Source: Actinomadura alba
Lineage (GTDB): Bacteria; Actinomycetota; Actinomycetes; Streptosporangiales; Streptosporangiaceae
Direction: 5' to 3'
Length of the DNA stretch: 64,000 nucleotides
Assembly: GCF_014323705.1 (NCBI RefSeq)
Contig: NZ_JABVEC010000012.1
Span: 124,001-188,000 of the forward strand
Position 1 is the stretch's first letter; each line of letters begins with the position of its first letter. Below the pieces are notes generated by a model, which did no database searches, was not told the origin of the DNA, and saw nothing but the letters and a program-made list of their open reading frames with translations. A program made the position numbers and the translations under genes. This document shows positions 8,659 through 17,944 of the stretch, piece after piece.

Positions 8659-9881
8659 TCGCCGAAGCCGGAACCGCACCCGCGGAGCCGGTCACGGCCG
8701 CCGCTCTGACCGAACGGGCCCTGCTCAAGGCCCTGGCCTGGTTCCGCGTCGGTGGCCTGGTCCAGATCGCGATCGCCCTGGCGCTGAACCTGGCGCGTTA
8801 TCCGCATGTCGGCCGGGTCCTGGTCATGGTCGGCGTCGTCGCCGCCGAGAGCGTCGTCCTGATCGCGGTCTGCACCGCCCGAGGGCGGGTGGCGCCCGGC
8901 TGGATCCTCGCGGACGTGCTGTTCTGCGCATCGAGCCTCGCCCTCGGCGCGGCCATGATCACGCCTTCGTACGGGCACTCCTGGGTGCACTTCATGTACC
9001 CGTTCACCATCATCACGTCCTTCGGCATCGGCGTCGCGTTCCGGCGGGTGACCACCATGGTCACGGTCACCGCCGTCCTGTCGCTCTCGTACGCGGTCTC
9101 CGCGATCGTCTTCCATCGGGACCCGATCTGGAACGTGCTGCCCAACGCCCTCAGCTACCACGCCAACACTCTCGTGGCCTGGACGGTGACGCGGCAGCTG
9201 CGCCGCAGCGGCCACGCGGCCGACGGCAGCCGGGCCGAGGCCATAGCGCGCGCCACCGAGCTGGCGGAGGAGCGAGAACGCTCGAAGCACGCGCGGATCC
9301 TGCACGACCACGCCCTGCAGACCCTCGAGACCATCGCGCAGGGGCCGTGGCTGGCGGACGCGGAGCTTCGCGCCCATGTCGGTGCGGAGGCGGCCCGGCT
9401 GCGCGCCCTCGTAGAGGGTGTCCGGCCCGATGCCGCGGGAGACCTGGAGGCGGAGCTGCACGCGCTCGTACGGCGCCTGGCGTGCACCGGCCTGCGGGTG
9501 ACGTACAACGGCGCCCACCTGCGGAAGACGGACGGCCGGCGAACCCGGCTCTCGCCAGAGGTCTCCGCGGCAGTGGTCGACGCCGCGGGTGAGGCGCTGA
9601 CGAACGTGGCCAAGCACGCCGGAGTCACGACGGCGACCCTCCACGCCCGCGCCGGGAATGACCGGCTGACCGTCACCGTCGTCGACCAGGGCCGTGGCTT
9701 CGATCCGGACGCCGTACGAGACGGCGGCGTCGGTCTGGAGATCTCCATCCGCCGGCGGATGCGCGACGTGGGCGGCGAGGCCCGCGTCGAGAGCTCCGCG
9801 GGTCAGGGGACCTGCGTCGAACTCACCGTGCCGCTGGCCTCCCCCGGCGCGGGGGATGCCCGGTCCCCGTCCCGGCGGTGA
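8655..9881 (+). CDS. Two-component sensor histidine kinase (NarL-type partner)
   Basis: A 408-residue membrane kinase starting at GTG 8655, overlapping the regulator stop. About five membrane helices fill residues 25-180 with little extracellular sequence, so it probably senses a membrane signal. The H-box is RILHDHALQTLETIA, a variant of the usual HDGxxQ. The ATPase domain has NVAKHAG, the GRGFDPD loop and GGVGLEISIRRRM. With the preceding response regulator it forms a complete two-component pair; signal and targets are unknown. Confidence 0.9.
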   Translation: MIAEAGTAPAEPVTAAALTERALLKALAWFRVGGLVQIAIALALNLARYPHVGRVLVMVGVVAAESVVLIAVCTARGRVAPGWILADVLFCASSLALGAAMITPSYGHSWVHFMYPFTIITSFGIGVAFRRVTTMVTVTAVLSLSYAVSAIVFHRDPIWNVLPNALSYHANTLVAWTVTRQLRRSGHAADGSRAEAIARATELAEERERSKHARILHDHALQTLETIAQGPWLADAELRAHVGAEAARLRALVEGVRPDAAGDLEAELHALVRRLACTGLRVTYNGAHLRKTDGRRTRLSPEVSAAVVDAAGEALTNVAKHAGVTTATLHARAGNDRLTVTVVDQGRGFDPDAVRDGGVGLEISIRRRMRDVGGEARVESSAGQGTCVELTVPLASPGAGDARSPSRR

Positions 9882-10109
9882 AAGCCCTTCGGCTCATTCA
9901 TTCAGATTCCGCTCTCTCGCTGCCCGTCCGCAGTGTGAAGTCGGCCGGCCGAGACCGCTCTCACCGGGCGAGGGCGTCAGCGTCGCGAGCGCGGTGGCGG
10001 CGATGGCATCGGCGTCGCCGACGTCGATCATGCGGATCTCGGTGTCGGACCTGCTGTTGCCTGCAGTCATCGACGGCCGGCGGCGGACCCGATGATGCGG
10101 AGGCGCGTG

Positions 10110-10510
10110 TCAGCTCGTCGTCCAAGGCCGGAGCTTGTCGGGGTTGAGTATTGCCCAGATGTGCTTGATCTTGTCGCCTGCGACGTCGAACGCCATCACC
10201 ACCACGGTGGCGCCGTCTTGCTGAGCCGCCAGACCGGGCTGACCGTTGACCGTGCGCTCCAGGATCGTCACGTTGGGTACCGCACTGGCCCGATCGGCGA
10301 AGAAACGCGCGATCTGCTCGGCGCCTTCGATCGGGCGGAGCTCGGCGCTGGCGAGGCCGCCGCCGTCGCCGGTCGCCGTGGCGTCGGGGTCGAGGGCCGA
10401 TGAGGGCGTCGATGTCCTTGGCTTCCCATGCCTGCTTGAAGTCCCTGACGATGCCGGCCCTCTGGGCCGTCGGAGTCGCGGGAGCCGGCCGTCTCCTGGC
10501 TCGGATCGGG
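10110..10510 (-). pseudogene. ECF sigma factor (SigJ/TIGR02957-like) C-terminal remnant, frameshifted
   Basis: Only the SnoaL-like C-terminal domain of a sigma-J-type factor remains. The first part reads RAGIVRDFKQAWEAKDIDA. After a one-base frame change near 10396 it continues as LDPDATATGDGGGLASAELR, then VNGQPGLAAQQDG and KHIWAILNPDKLRPW. Removing one C from GGCCCTCGAC restores the frame. Sigma regions 2 and 4 are absent upstream, so truncation is real even if the indel were a sequencing error. No function is expected. Confidence 0.75.
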
Positions 10511-10792
10511 TGGTCATGGTGTCGACGACTCCCTTGGTCGCATCTGCCCTCAGCAGTTCGACGAGACATCGCACCGAACTGTGAGGTTGGCCCGTCGCCT
10601 CACATTCCGAGGGGTCGTGTCGTCGTACTGCTGAGACCGACACCATCCCGCGAACAGGAAAGCTCAGCGACATCGGGTCCCCCCGCGGCCGCGCTCAAGG
10701 CCGGCCGCGCCGTCTGACCCAGGCCGGCCACGGTAGGACACATGACGACTGGAAGTTCGCGGAGCGCGTCCCCCTCCTGGGTGTCATCGCCG

Positions 10793-12892
10793 TCACCGTC
10801 GCCGTCCGTGGGACTGCGGCGCGGACCGGCAATCCTGGGAGCATCCCTCGAACCGAGCCGAGTCGATGGGTGGGAACGGCGTCGGCGGGACGCCCTTCAG
10901 CGCGCCGATCATCGTGTCGTTCCAGATCGGCCCGGGAAGGGTGGCCCCAGCCACTGCCCCGTAGTATCGCCCGCCGATCGTCACCCCGATCAGCTTGTGG
11001 TCGCTGGAGCCGCGCGGGTCCCCAATGCTGACCGCCGCCGCCAGGTCAGGGGTGAAGCCGGCGAACCACGCGGTCGCGTAGTCGTCGGTGGTGCCGGTCT
11101 TGCCCGCCGCGTCGCGCCCGATGCCGCCGACGCCTCGCATCGTGCCCTTGGTGAAGACGCCGGACAGCACGTCGGCCGTGGCGTCCGCGATGCCGGGGTC
11201 GAGCACCTGGCGGCACTTCGGCCGGTACGTGGTGGCCCTGCCGTCGCGGTCGGTGATCCGGGTGATCGCCATCGGCGCGCAGTACTTGCCGCGCGCCGCG
11301 ATCGCCGCGTACGCGTTGGCCACCGTCACCGGGTCCATCTCGTTGATACCGAGTGTGAACGTCTCGAACTCCTGCAGCTTGCGCCCGTCCGAGCGGCGGA
11401 TGCCCAGCGACTTGGCCGTGGTGACCGTCCCGCAGAGCCCAACCCGCTGCTCCAGCTCCATGAAGAACGTGTTCACCGAGCTCCAGGTGCCGGTCCGCAA
11501 CGTCTTCCATCCCGGGGAGCCTTCGTCGTTGGTGACCGTATGCGTCGGGTCACCGATGTTCTCGCCCTTGCAGTTCTTGAACGTCGAGTAGCCCGGCGCG
11601 CGGTACCCGGCACCCGCGCTCAGGCCGTCGTCGAGCTTCATGCCCGTCTTCAGCGCGTTGATCAGGGTGAAGACCTTGAACGTGGAGCCCGCCTGGAAGC
11701 CGACGCCGCCGCCGTGCTCGGCGTCCGCGACGAGGTTGTAGGACATCTCGTTCCTGGCCTTGCTGACGCCGTACCGCCTGCTCGCCGCCATGGCCCTGAT
11801 CGCTCCGGTGCCCGGCTGGACCAGGGCCTCGGAGGCGACGGGGCCGTCGGAGGCGCGCACATACTTCCTGATCGCCCGATTCGCTGCCGCCTGCATGGCC
11901 GGGTCGATCGTGGTCCTGATCGTCAAGCCACCGCGGTTGAGCATCTCCAGTCGCGCCTCGGCCGTCTTGCCGAAGTCGGGGTTGCTCAGGATCTCGTGCC
12001 GGACGTACAGGCAGAAGTACGGATATTTACTGGACTCGCAGCCGCCGGGAATCTTCGTGCCCTTGTGGCCGAGCTTGGTGGCCTTCGCCGCGGCCGCCTC
12101 CTGTTGGGTGATCTTGCCCAGCTCGGCCATCCGGTTCAGCACGACGTCACGGCGGTTCAGCAGCCGATCGCGGTGCTTCGTGCCGAGGTTCGGGTCGGTG
12201 GCGTTCGGGTCCTGTACGGCGCCCGCCAGCGTCGCAGCCTGCGGCAACGTGAGCCTGCCGGCCTTGACGCCGAAGAAGCGCTTGGCCGCCGCCTCGACGC
12301 CGTAGGCACCGGCACCGAAGTAGGCGATGTTCAGATATTTCTCGAGGATCTGATCCTTGGCGTACTTCTTCTCGACCCCCATGGCGTACCGCAGCTCGTT
12401 CAGCTTGCGCGCATAGCTGGCCTCCAGAGCGGAGTTGCGCTCCGCTCCGGTGTCGGCGGAGTTGAGCAGCACCTGCTTGACGTACTGCTGGGTGATGCTC
12501 GACCCGCCCTGGCTCACCTTGCCTGCCTGCAGGTTCGTGGCCAGCGCCCGTATCGTGCCCTCGATGTCGATCGCTCCGTGCTCGTAGAAGCGGTAGTCCT
12601 CGATCGCGACGATCGCCGTCTTCATGGTCTCGGCGATCTCGTCGAAGGCGACGACCTCCCGGTACTCCTCGTAGAAGCGCGCGATCTCGCTCCCCTTGGC
12701 GTCCTGCACGATCGTGACCTCGGCCGGCGGCGGCTCGACCAGCTCGACCGGCCTGAGGTCGACCGCGTCCTCCGCCGACATGAACCCGAGGCCTGCGCCC
12801 CCCACTGCCGGAACCATGATCCCCGCCACGAGCACGCCCGCCACCGCGCCCGCGGCGGCGAGTCGTACGATCTTCGTCCCCCAACGTGACAT
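10793..12892 (-). CDS. Class A penicillin-binding protein (glycosyltransferase-transpeptidase)
   Basis: A 699-residue bifunctional peptidoglycan synthase. One N-terminal membrane helix (about residues 8-32) anchors it. The GT51 domain follows, with IEDYRFYEHGAIDIEGT (catalytic Glu98) and GGSSITQQYVKQ (129-140). The transpeptidase domain has all three motifs: S403TFK406, S472VN474 and K598TG600. Length and order match PBP1A/PonA enzymes. A 56-residue ORF ends in its start codon (TGATG overlap). It is the leftmost member of the beta-lactam-related block, and could be a housekeeping copy or a spare synthase. Confidence 0.95.
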   Translation of the reverse strand: MSRWGTKIVRLAAAGAVAGVLVAGIMVPAVGGAGLGFMSAEDAVDLRPVELVEPPPAEVTIVQDAKGSEIARFYEEYREVVAFDEIAETMKTAIVAIEDYRFYEHGAIDIEGTIRALATNLQAGKVSQGGSSITQQYVKQVLLNSADTGAERNSALEASYARKLNELRYAMGVEKKYAKDQILEKYLNIAYFGAGAYGVEAAAKRFFGVKAGRLTLPQAATLAGAVQDPNATDPNLGTKHRDRLLNRRDVVLNRMAELGKITQQEAAAAKATKLGHKGTKIPGGCESSKYPYFCLYVRHEILSNPDFGKTAEARLEMLNRGGLTIRTTIDPAMQAAANRAIRKYVRASDGPVASEALVQPGTGAIRAMAASRRYGVSKARNEMSYNLVADAEHGGGVGFQAGSTFKVFTLINALKTGMKLDDGLSAGAGYRAPGYSTFKNCKGENIGDPTHTVTNDEGSPGWKTLRTGTWSSVNTFFMELEQRVGLCGTVTTAKSLGIRRSDGRKLQEFETFTLGINEMDPVTVANAYAAIAARGKYCAPMAITRITDRDGRATTYRPKCRQVLDPGIADATADVLSGVFTKGTMRGVGGIGRDAAGKTGTTDDYATAWFAGFTPDLAAAVSIGDPRGSSDHKLIGVTIGGRYYGAVAGATLPGPIWNDTMIGALKGVPPTPFPPIDSARFEGCSQDCRSAPQSHGRRR

Positions 12893-13062
12893 CAGAGCCT
12901 GCCGAGGCCGCGGGCCAGGACGGTGGCGGTGTCCGCGATGATCTTGTCGTCGGCGGCCCCGGCGGATCGCTGGGCCAGTACGGCGGTCGCAGGCGCCGCC
13001 GCGGCCGAGGCTGCGCCTGCGAGTGCCGGGCAGGTTCGTGATCTTGGACGCGGTTGGTTCAT
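12892..13062 (-). CDS. Small ORF translationally coupled to the PBP gene
   Basis: A 56-codon ORF whose TGA shares a base with the PBP ATG. A GGGAGA ribosome site lies five bases before its ATG at 13062. The product starts MNQPRPRSR, continues with an Ala-rich stretch (ALAGAASAAAAPATAVLA) resembling a Tat or Sec signal, and ends KIIADTATVLARGLGRL. No family is recognised. It may be a small exported protein, a coupling leader or the stub of a longer gene. Support is overlap, ribosome site and G/C-rich third positions. Confidence 0.4.
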   Translation of the reverse strand: MNQPRPRSRTCPALAGAASAAAAPATAVLAQRSAGAADDKIIADTATVLARGLGRL

Positions 13063-13081
13063 GCTGTCTCCCGACCGGCCG

Positions 13082-14101
13082 TCAGCAGCAGGTGCGGGTC
13101 GATTGCACGGGTGAGGCGGCCACTGGAGGGGTGGCGGTGTGCGCCTCTTGGTCGGAGGCGATACGGCCGCGCAGCATGGTCTCCATGACGTTCATGAAAC
13201 GCTGCGCCCTGGATTGGCCGATGGTGAACGGGTTCCCGGGTTCCGCAGACCCGCTGCGCAGTTCCTCCATGCGCTTCAGGCCGTGGTCGCAGGTTCCGTG
13301 GTTGTTCAGCTCAACGTCCACACCTGCCTGCCTCATCCGGGAGGCGAAGGCGAGTACAGAGGAGAGATGGGCCCGCTTGTCCGCGGTCGCGGCGGGCGGG
13401 TTGGTCCCACCCAGCAACATCGCGGTGTGCCGCCGCCCTTTCCACCGCACCGGGAAGATCGACGAGACGGTACCTGGCGTGTGTCCGGGCGTGTGATGGA
13501 ACGCGACCGTCGTGTCGCCGAGGGTCAGCCTCTGACCGTCGGAGATTTCCAGGTCTCGGTTGGGAGCGTTGGCCGGGGGGTCGGCGGCGATGAGGTCCCA
13601 GTCGGCTGGGCCCATCATGACCCGGGCCCCGTACTGGTCGGCGAAGTACTGGGCGCCGCCGAAATGATCCCAGTGACCGTGGGCGGCCACCACATACTTG
13701 ATCTTCGATGGGTCCACTCCCACGGAACTCAGCTGAGGAACAATGATCTTCTCGGCGTCGTCCGGTGACCCCAGCGCGTCGATGAGAATGACGCCCTGGG
13801 ACGTGAGGAGCGCCGTGGCCGATACGAAGCCGGTGCTCACCACCGCCACGTTGTCGAAGATCCTCAGCGGCTCGGGTGCCTCCACAGGCGGCATCACATA
13901 GTCCGGGGCGAGCGCATCGACGAGGGCCAGCAGGACCGGATCGTTGCCGGCCAGTCTGGCTGCGCGGTCGTAGTAGTCCTGCGCGCTCTTGGGCGCGGTG
14001 GCCGATGCCTCGGCCTTGCGTCCCACCAGTGGCAGCAGTGGCAGGAGAGCCGCGGCTCCCAGCAAAGCACGGCGGGACGGGCCGGACTGCTCAACGGACA
14101 T
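13082..14101 (-). CDS. Tat-exported metallo-beta-lactamase-fold hydrolase (B3-like)
   Basis: A 339-residue enzyme when started at ATG 14101; the open frame extends upstream, but this start yields an intact twin-arginine signal (SRRALLGAAALLPLLPL). The metal motif H141GHWDH146, His207 in HTPGHTPG and His268 in NNHGTCDH match the two-zinc ligand set of subclass B3 metallo-beta-lactamases and relatives. Beta-lactam hydrolysis is plausible given the neighbours, but this fold covers many hydrolases. The upstream DNA and the first 25 codons are nearly identical to those of the class A beta-lactamase at 19422-20351, so both are probably under the same control. Confidence 0.85.
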   Translation of the reverse strand: MSVEQSGPSRRALLGAAALLPLLPLVGRKAEASATAPKSAQDYYDRAARLAGNDPVLLALVDALAPDYVMPPVEAPEPLRIFDNVAVVSTGFVSATALLTSQGVILIDALGSPDDAEKIIVPQLSSVGVDPSKIKYVVAAHGHWDHFGGAQYFADQYGARVMMGPADWDLIAADPPANAPNRDLEISDGQRLTLGDTTVAFHHTPGHTPGTVSSIFPVRWKGRRHTAMLLGGTNPPAATADKRAHLSSVLAFASRMRQAGVDVELNNHGTCDHGLKRMEELRSGSAEPGNPFTIGQSRAQRFMNVMETMLRGRIASDQEAHTATPPVAASPVQSTRTCC

Positions 14102-14255
14102 TCGGTTGTACCTGCTTTCACTTGCCCGGGGGTTTACGCGATCACGACCTCTGGTGGACGTCGATGCCGCCAGCAGACCAGAGCCGATCATGTGATGTCC
14201 AATATCGATATCGCTCTCGAATTGATCGAGAAATTGATATCGATGCTGCTCAAGT
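14034..14255 (-). repeat. Promoter plus signal-peptide cassette, copy 1
   Basis: About 220 bases covering the first 25 codons, leader and upstream region of the metallo-beta-lactamase-like gene are near-identical to 20284-20503 before the class A beta-lactamase. Shared landmarks are the start region at 14080-14101, CCTGCTTTCACTTGCC at 14111-14126, GATCATGTGATGTCC (14186-14200) and the palindrome ATATCGATAT at 14202-14211. Beyond about 14215 the copies diverge but retain GATATC elements (14235-14245), suggesting a shared operator of several GATATC-type half-sites. Confidence 0.9.
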
Positions 14256-14293
14256 GGCATGTGACGAGCGAAGAGATCGCCCGGGAACGGCGA

Positions 14294-15214
14294 TCAGGGG
14301 CGGCGGAGCCACTCCACGGCCAGCCGCGCGGCCGTCCCGATCACGGCGTCGGCCTGCGGCAGGACGGCGATCGGCAGCAGTGACCGGGTGAAGACCGCCA
14401 CCGCGTACCGGCCGCCGTCCGGGTACTCCACCACGCCGACCTCGTTGCGGATCGTCGGCAGCGTCCCGGTCTTGCCGCTGACCACCACGTCGTCGTACGG
14501 GAAGCCGGACGACAGCCGGTGCGGCCAGACCTGGAGCCCGAACAGGCGGCGCATGGCCGCGCACTCGGCGGGCGGCGCGGCCTCGTCCCGCCAGATCAGG
14601 CCGAGCAGCCGGGTCATCTCGCGGGAGATACTGCGGCTCGTCCGGTGCGGATCGAGGGCGCGCAGGCGGCCGAGCACGCCGGGCTCATCCAGCCAGGACC
14701 ACACCTCCCCCAGCGTCGTCGCCCCGGCGTCGGCGAGCAGCATGTCGAGCAGATCGCGACCGCTACCCTCGACCACAGTGCCGGGCAGGCCCAGCGCGGC
14801 GGCGGTCGCGTTGACCGCGTCCAGCCCGACCCGGTCCAGCACCGCGTCGGCGGCCGTGTTGTCGCTGACGGTGATCATGAGGCAGGCGAGGTCGCGCAGG
14901 GACATGCGCACCTCGTCCAGCAGCGCGGACACGCCGGTCGGCCCGATGGTGCGGTCCTCGGGACGCAGCGTGACGGGTTCGGTCGGGTCGAGCAGGCCGT
15001 CCGCCGCCTGCCGGTGGAAGGCGACGAGCAGCGGCACCTTGAAGACAGAGGCGAGCACGACCGGCTCGTCGGCGCGGACCGCGACCTCCCGTCCGGTTTC
15101 GATATCGATGGCGTGGAGGAATCCCGTCACCCCGGCGTCGCGGAACGCCGCTTCGATCCGCACGCGCACGTCCGACCGGAGCTCACGGGGCGTGATCTCG
15201 CGGGGGGCGCTCAT
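14294..15214 (-). CDS. Class A beta-lactamase-related serine hydrolase
   Basis: A 306-residue protein starting at ATG 15214, whose ATGA overlaps the LysR stop. It has S56VFK59, S117DN119 and K248TG250, the serine beta-lactamase/DD-peptidase triad. The omega-loop region lacks a clear ExxxN (EGSGRDLLDM is the nearest), so real beta-lactamase activity is uncertain. There is no signal peptide, unlike true beta-lactamases, so the protein may be cytoplasmic. It forms one unit with the LysR regulator, the same logic as AmpR-AmpC although there the genes are divergent. Confidence 0.82.
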   Translation of the reverse strand: MSAPREITPRELRSDVRVRIEAAFRDAGVTGFLHAIDIETGREVAVRADEPVVLASVFKVPLLVAFHRQAADGLLDPTEPVTLRPEDRTIGPTGVSALLDEVRMSLRDLACLMITVSDNTAADAVLDRVGLDAVNATAAALGLPGTVVEGSGRDLLDMLLADAGATTLGEVWSWLDEPGVLGRLRALDPHRTSRSISREMTRLLGLIWRDEAAPPAECAAMRRLFGLQVWPHRLSSGFPYDDVVVSGKTGTLPTIRNEVGVVEYPDGGRYAVAVFTRSLLPIAVLPQADAVIGTAARLAVEWLRRP

Positions 15215-16173
15215 GCCAGGAAGCCCGAGGCCGGGCGCTGGACGACGCGGCGGACGGGCGCGCCGTCCAGCGGCGTCATGCCCGCCTCGCGGGGCAGCAC
15301 GGCATTCGCGATGGCGGTGAAGTCGGCGATGGCGCGGGCCTGCTCGGGATCCCGGGCACGCCGCCACACGCAGGACGTACGCCAGGTGAGCGGCTCGCCG
15401 AGCAGCGGACGCCACGTCGCCCCGGCGACGTCGTCGGTACGCGCGACCAGCGCCACGGCCGTCCCGGAGAGGACGAGCCCCAGCGCGAACTGCGGATGCC
15501 GCGCCTCGTGGACGGCGGGCGGTGCGTACCCGTGGCGGCGGCACGCGGCCAGCAGTTCGTCATACGTCCCTGGCGCCTCCTCGCGCGGGAAGACGGCCAG
15601 GTCGTGCCCGGTGAGGTCGGCGAGGTGGACCTCGGCGGAGGCGGCGAGGTCGGAGTCGGCGGGCAGCAGCACGCCGACCGGCTGGCCGAGCATCGGCCCG
15701 AGTTCCAGATCGCGGGTGTCGCACGGGTGCCGGACGATCCCGGCGTCGAGCGCGCCCTCGGCCAGCGCGCGGATCTGCTCGGCCGTCCCGGTCTCGCGCA
15801 GGTCGAGGCGCAGGTCCGGGCGGTGCTGGCGGAACGCGGCGATCAGCGCGGCGACGATCGGCCCCCCGAGGTCGCTCGGCAGGCCGGCGCGCACCTCGCC
15901 GACCTCGCCGAGGCGCGCCCGCTCGGCGAGGGCATAGACGCGGTCCACGCGGGTGAGGATCTCACGAGCATCCTCCAACAGCAGCCTCCCCGGCGCGGTG
16001 AGCTCCACCTTCCGGCTCGACCGCTCGAACAGCCGCACGCCGAGTTCCTTCTCCAGCCGCTGGATCCGCTGGCTCAGTGGTGGCTGGGCCATGCCGAGAC
16101 GCTCCGCCGCGTGGCCGAAGTGGAGTTCTTCGGCGACGACGACGAAACAGTTCAGATGCCCCACCAGGTTCAC
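15211..16173 (-). CDS. LysR-family transcriptional regulator
   Basis: A 320-residue regulator with GTG start at 16173. The N-terminal HTH is classic: FVVVAEELHFGHAAERLG, MAQPPLSQRIQRLEKELG, VRLFERSSRKVELT. The remaining 230 residues form the periplasmic-binding-like effector domain. Its stop overlaps the start of the serine hydrolase, so both are made from one message. It faces the MecA-like PBP gene across a 118-base AT-rich gap, where LysR proteins normally bind. It is the obvious candidate regulator for this part of the cluster. Confidence 0.92.
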   Translation of the reverse strand: MNLVGHLNCFVVVAEELHFGHAAERLGMAQPPLSQRIQRLEKELGVRLFERSSRKVELTAPGRLLLEDAREILTRVDRVYALAERARLGEVGEVRAGLPSDLGGPIVAALIAAFRQHRPDLRLDLRETGTAEQIRALAEGALDAGIVRHPCDTRDLELGPMLGQPVGVLLPADSDLAASAEVHLADLTGHDLAVFPREEAPGTYDELLAACRRHGYAPPAVHEARHPQFALGLVLSGTAVALVARTDDVAGATWRPLLGEPLTWRTSCVWRRARDPEQARAIADFTAIANAVLPREAGMTPLDGAPVRRVVQRPASGFLA

Positions 16174-16182
16174 GAGCAGCGA

Positions 16183-16219
16183 TCATATCAATCCACGTAT
16201 AACTGTCACATTCATATGA
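16183..16219. promoter_or_regulatory. AT-rich divergent promoter between LysR and the MecA-like PBP
   Basis: A 40-base AT-rich patch in the divergent gap. TCATAT at 16183-16188 and ATATGA at 16214-16219 are inverted with 25 bases between them. A LysR box normally has a T-N11-A core, so this is only a candidate operator and overlaps the probable promoters of both genes. Confidence 0.35.
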
Positions 16220-16291
16220 GTCTTGGACTTTTCGCTGGTCAGCTGCTGTCCTTAGGGCCCTGACGAAGGTTGCCGGAGAGAGAGGAGTCCG

Positions 16292-17944
16292 ATGATGCGC
16301 CGATCCCGCATGGTCGCCGCCGCGATCGCGGCCGTGGCCGTGCTCGTGGGGGCGGGAGCGGTGTGGTTCCTGCGCGACGACGAAGGGCCACAGCAGACCG
16401 CGAAGCGTTACCTCGCGGCCTGGAGCGGCGGCGACTTCGCCGCGATGCGCGCCCTGACCGACCATCCGCCCGCCGATTTCGAGACACGGTTCGCCCGCAT
16501 GCGAGACGACCTGGGCGTCACGCGGCAGCGCTACGAGGTCGCCTCGGTCGAAGGGCCCAATGACGACGAGGCGGGCGGCTCGTACAGCGCTGAGCTGACG
16601 CTGTCGGGTGGACGAGTCTGGAAGTACATCGGCTCACTGTCGTTCACCAAGCGGGGCGGCAAGTGGCGTGTGGCGTGGTCTCCGCAGGTCATGCACCCGA
16701 CCCTCAAGGAAGGGCAGCGACTTCGCGCCGCGCGGACGTGGCTCACTCGGGCGGACGTCCAGGCGGCGGACGGCAGCAGCCTGAGCGGTTCGCCGTCCGG
16801 GTCCGTCCAGCAGCTCGTCGGCCCGCTCGGCCCCGCGTCCGCCGACGTCGCGAAGAAGCTCGGCGCCCCGTACCGTGCGGGCGACCCGATCGGCGTGGAC
16901 GGTCTCCAGCGGCAGTACGAGCGTCGCCTCGCCGGTACGCCCGCCCTCGCCGTCCAGATCGTCGGCGCGGACGGCAAGCCGGTGCGGACGCTCCAGCGGT
17001 TCGGCGGCGCCGAGGGCAAGCCCCTGCGGACGACCCTCGACCAGAAGGCACAGCGCGCCGCCGGTGCGGCCATCGGCGAGGTGGCCAAGCCCGCGTCGCT
17101 GGTCGCGCTGCGTCCATCCACCGGGGAGATCCTCGCCGTGGCGAACAAGCCCGGCGGCTACAACCGGGCGCTGATGGGCCAGTACCCGCCCGGCTCGACG
17201 TTCAAGGTGGTCACGGCGGCGGCGCTGGTCGCGGGCGGCATGGACGCCGGGACCCGCGTCGGCTGCCCGGCCACCACCATGGTCGGGGGCCGCTCGTTCC
17301 ACAACTACCACCACGAGGACTTCGGGACGGTACCGCTCCGCGAGGCGTTCGCGCATTCGTGCAACACCACGTTCGCGCGTCTCGCCGTGGACCGGCTCGG
17401 CGAGCGGCAGCTGGGTCAGGTCGCCGCCCAGTTCGGTTTCAACGCCCCGATCGTCGCGGGGCTCCCCGCCGTCCGGGCCGCGTTCCCGGACAACAAGGAC
17501 GACGCCTCCTTCGCCGCCGCCGCGTTCGGGCAGGGACAGGTCCTCACCAGCCCGCTGAACATGGCGAGCGTCGCGGCGGCCGCCGCCGACGGCGTATGGC
17601 GCTCGCCCCGCCTGGTCGACGCCTCACTCGCGTCCCAGGCCTTGGATGCCAAGGGCCGCAAGCCCGAGCCGCCGCACAAGCTGCAACCCGCCGTGGAGCG
17701 GGCGCTGCACTCCCTCATGCCCGCCGTCGTCAGCGAGGGGACCGCAGCCGGCGTCGGCTTCCCGTCCGGGACGGCGGGCAAGACCGGCACCGCGGAGTTC
17801 GGGGAGGGCGACGACCCGCCCACGCACGCCTGGTTCATCGGCTACCGCGGCGACCTGGCGTTCGCCGTGATCGTCGAGGGCGGCGGGACGGGCGCCGAAG
17901 CCGCCGCCCCCATCGCGGCGAGGTTCCTCAGGGCCGCCGGGTGA
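16292..17944 (+). CDS. MecA-like penicillin-binding protein with NTF2-like N-terminal domain
   Basis: A 550-residue class B-type transpeptidase anchored by one helix (about residues 7-28). Residues 34-145 form an NTF2-like MecA_N domain (TAKRYLAAWSGGDFAAMRAL), then a dimerisation segment, then the transpeptidase with S302TFK305, S356CN358 and K497TG499. This order is that of low-affinity PBP2a-type proteins, although related PBPs without resistance are common in actinomycetes. It is divergent from the LysR regulator. Its 3' end overlaps the convergent MFS gene by 17 bases. Confidence 0.92.
   Translation: MMRRSRMVAAAIAAVAVLVGAGAVWFLRDDEGPQQTAKRYLAAWSGGDFAAMRALTDHPPADFETRFARMRDDLGVTRQRYEVASVEGPNDDEAGGSYSAELTLSGGRVWKYIGSLSFTKRGGKWRVAWSPQVMHPTLKEGQRLRAARTWLTRADVQAADGSSLSGSPSGSVQQLVGPLGPASADVAKKLGAPYRAGDPIGVDGLQRQYERRLAGTPALAVQIVGADGKPVRTLQRFGGAEGKPLRTTLDQKAQRAAGAAIGEVAKPASLVALRPSTGEILAVANKPGGYNRALMGQYPPGSTFKVVTAAALVAGGMDAGTRVGCPATTMVGGRSFHNYHHEDFGTVPLREAFAHSCNTTFARLAVDRLGERQLGQVAAQFGFNAPIVAGLPAVRAAFPDNKDDASFAAAAFGQGQVLTSPLNMASVAAAAADGVWRSPRLVDASLASQALDAKGRKPEPPHKLQPAVERALHSLMPAVVSEGTAAGVGFPSGTAGKTGTAEFGEGDDPPTHAWFIGYRGDLAFAVIVEGGGTGAEAAAPIAARFLRAAG

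Noticed and set aside
10742..12889. A 715-codon open frame on the plus strand
   Set aside because: It is the antisense shadow of the PBP gene, which has all catalytic motifs; the plus frame is Arg/Gly/Val-rich without any domain.
14294..15544. A longer start for the serine hydrolase giving 416 residues
   Set aside because: The extension lies wholly inside the LysR gene; ATG 15214 in the ATGA overlap is the natural start.
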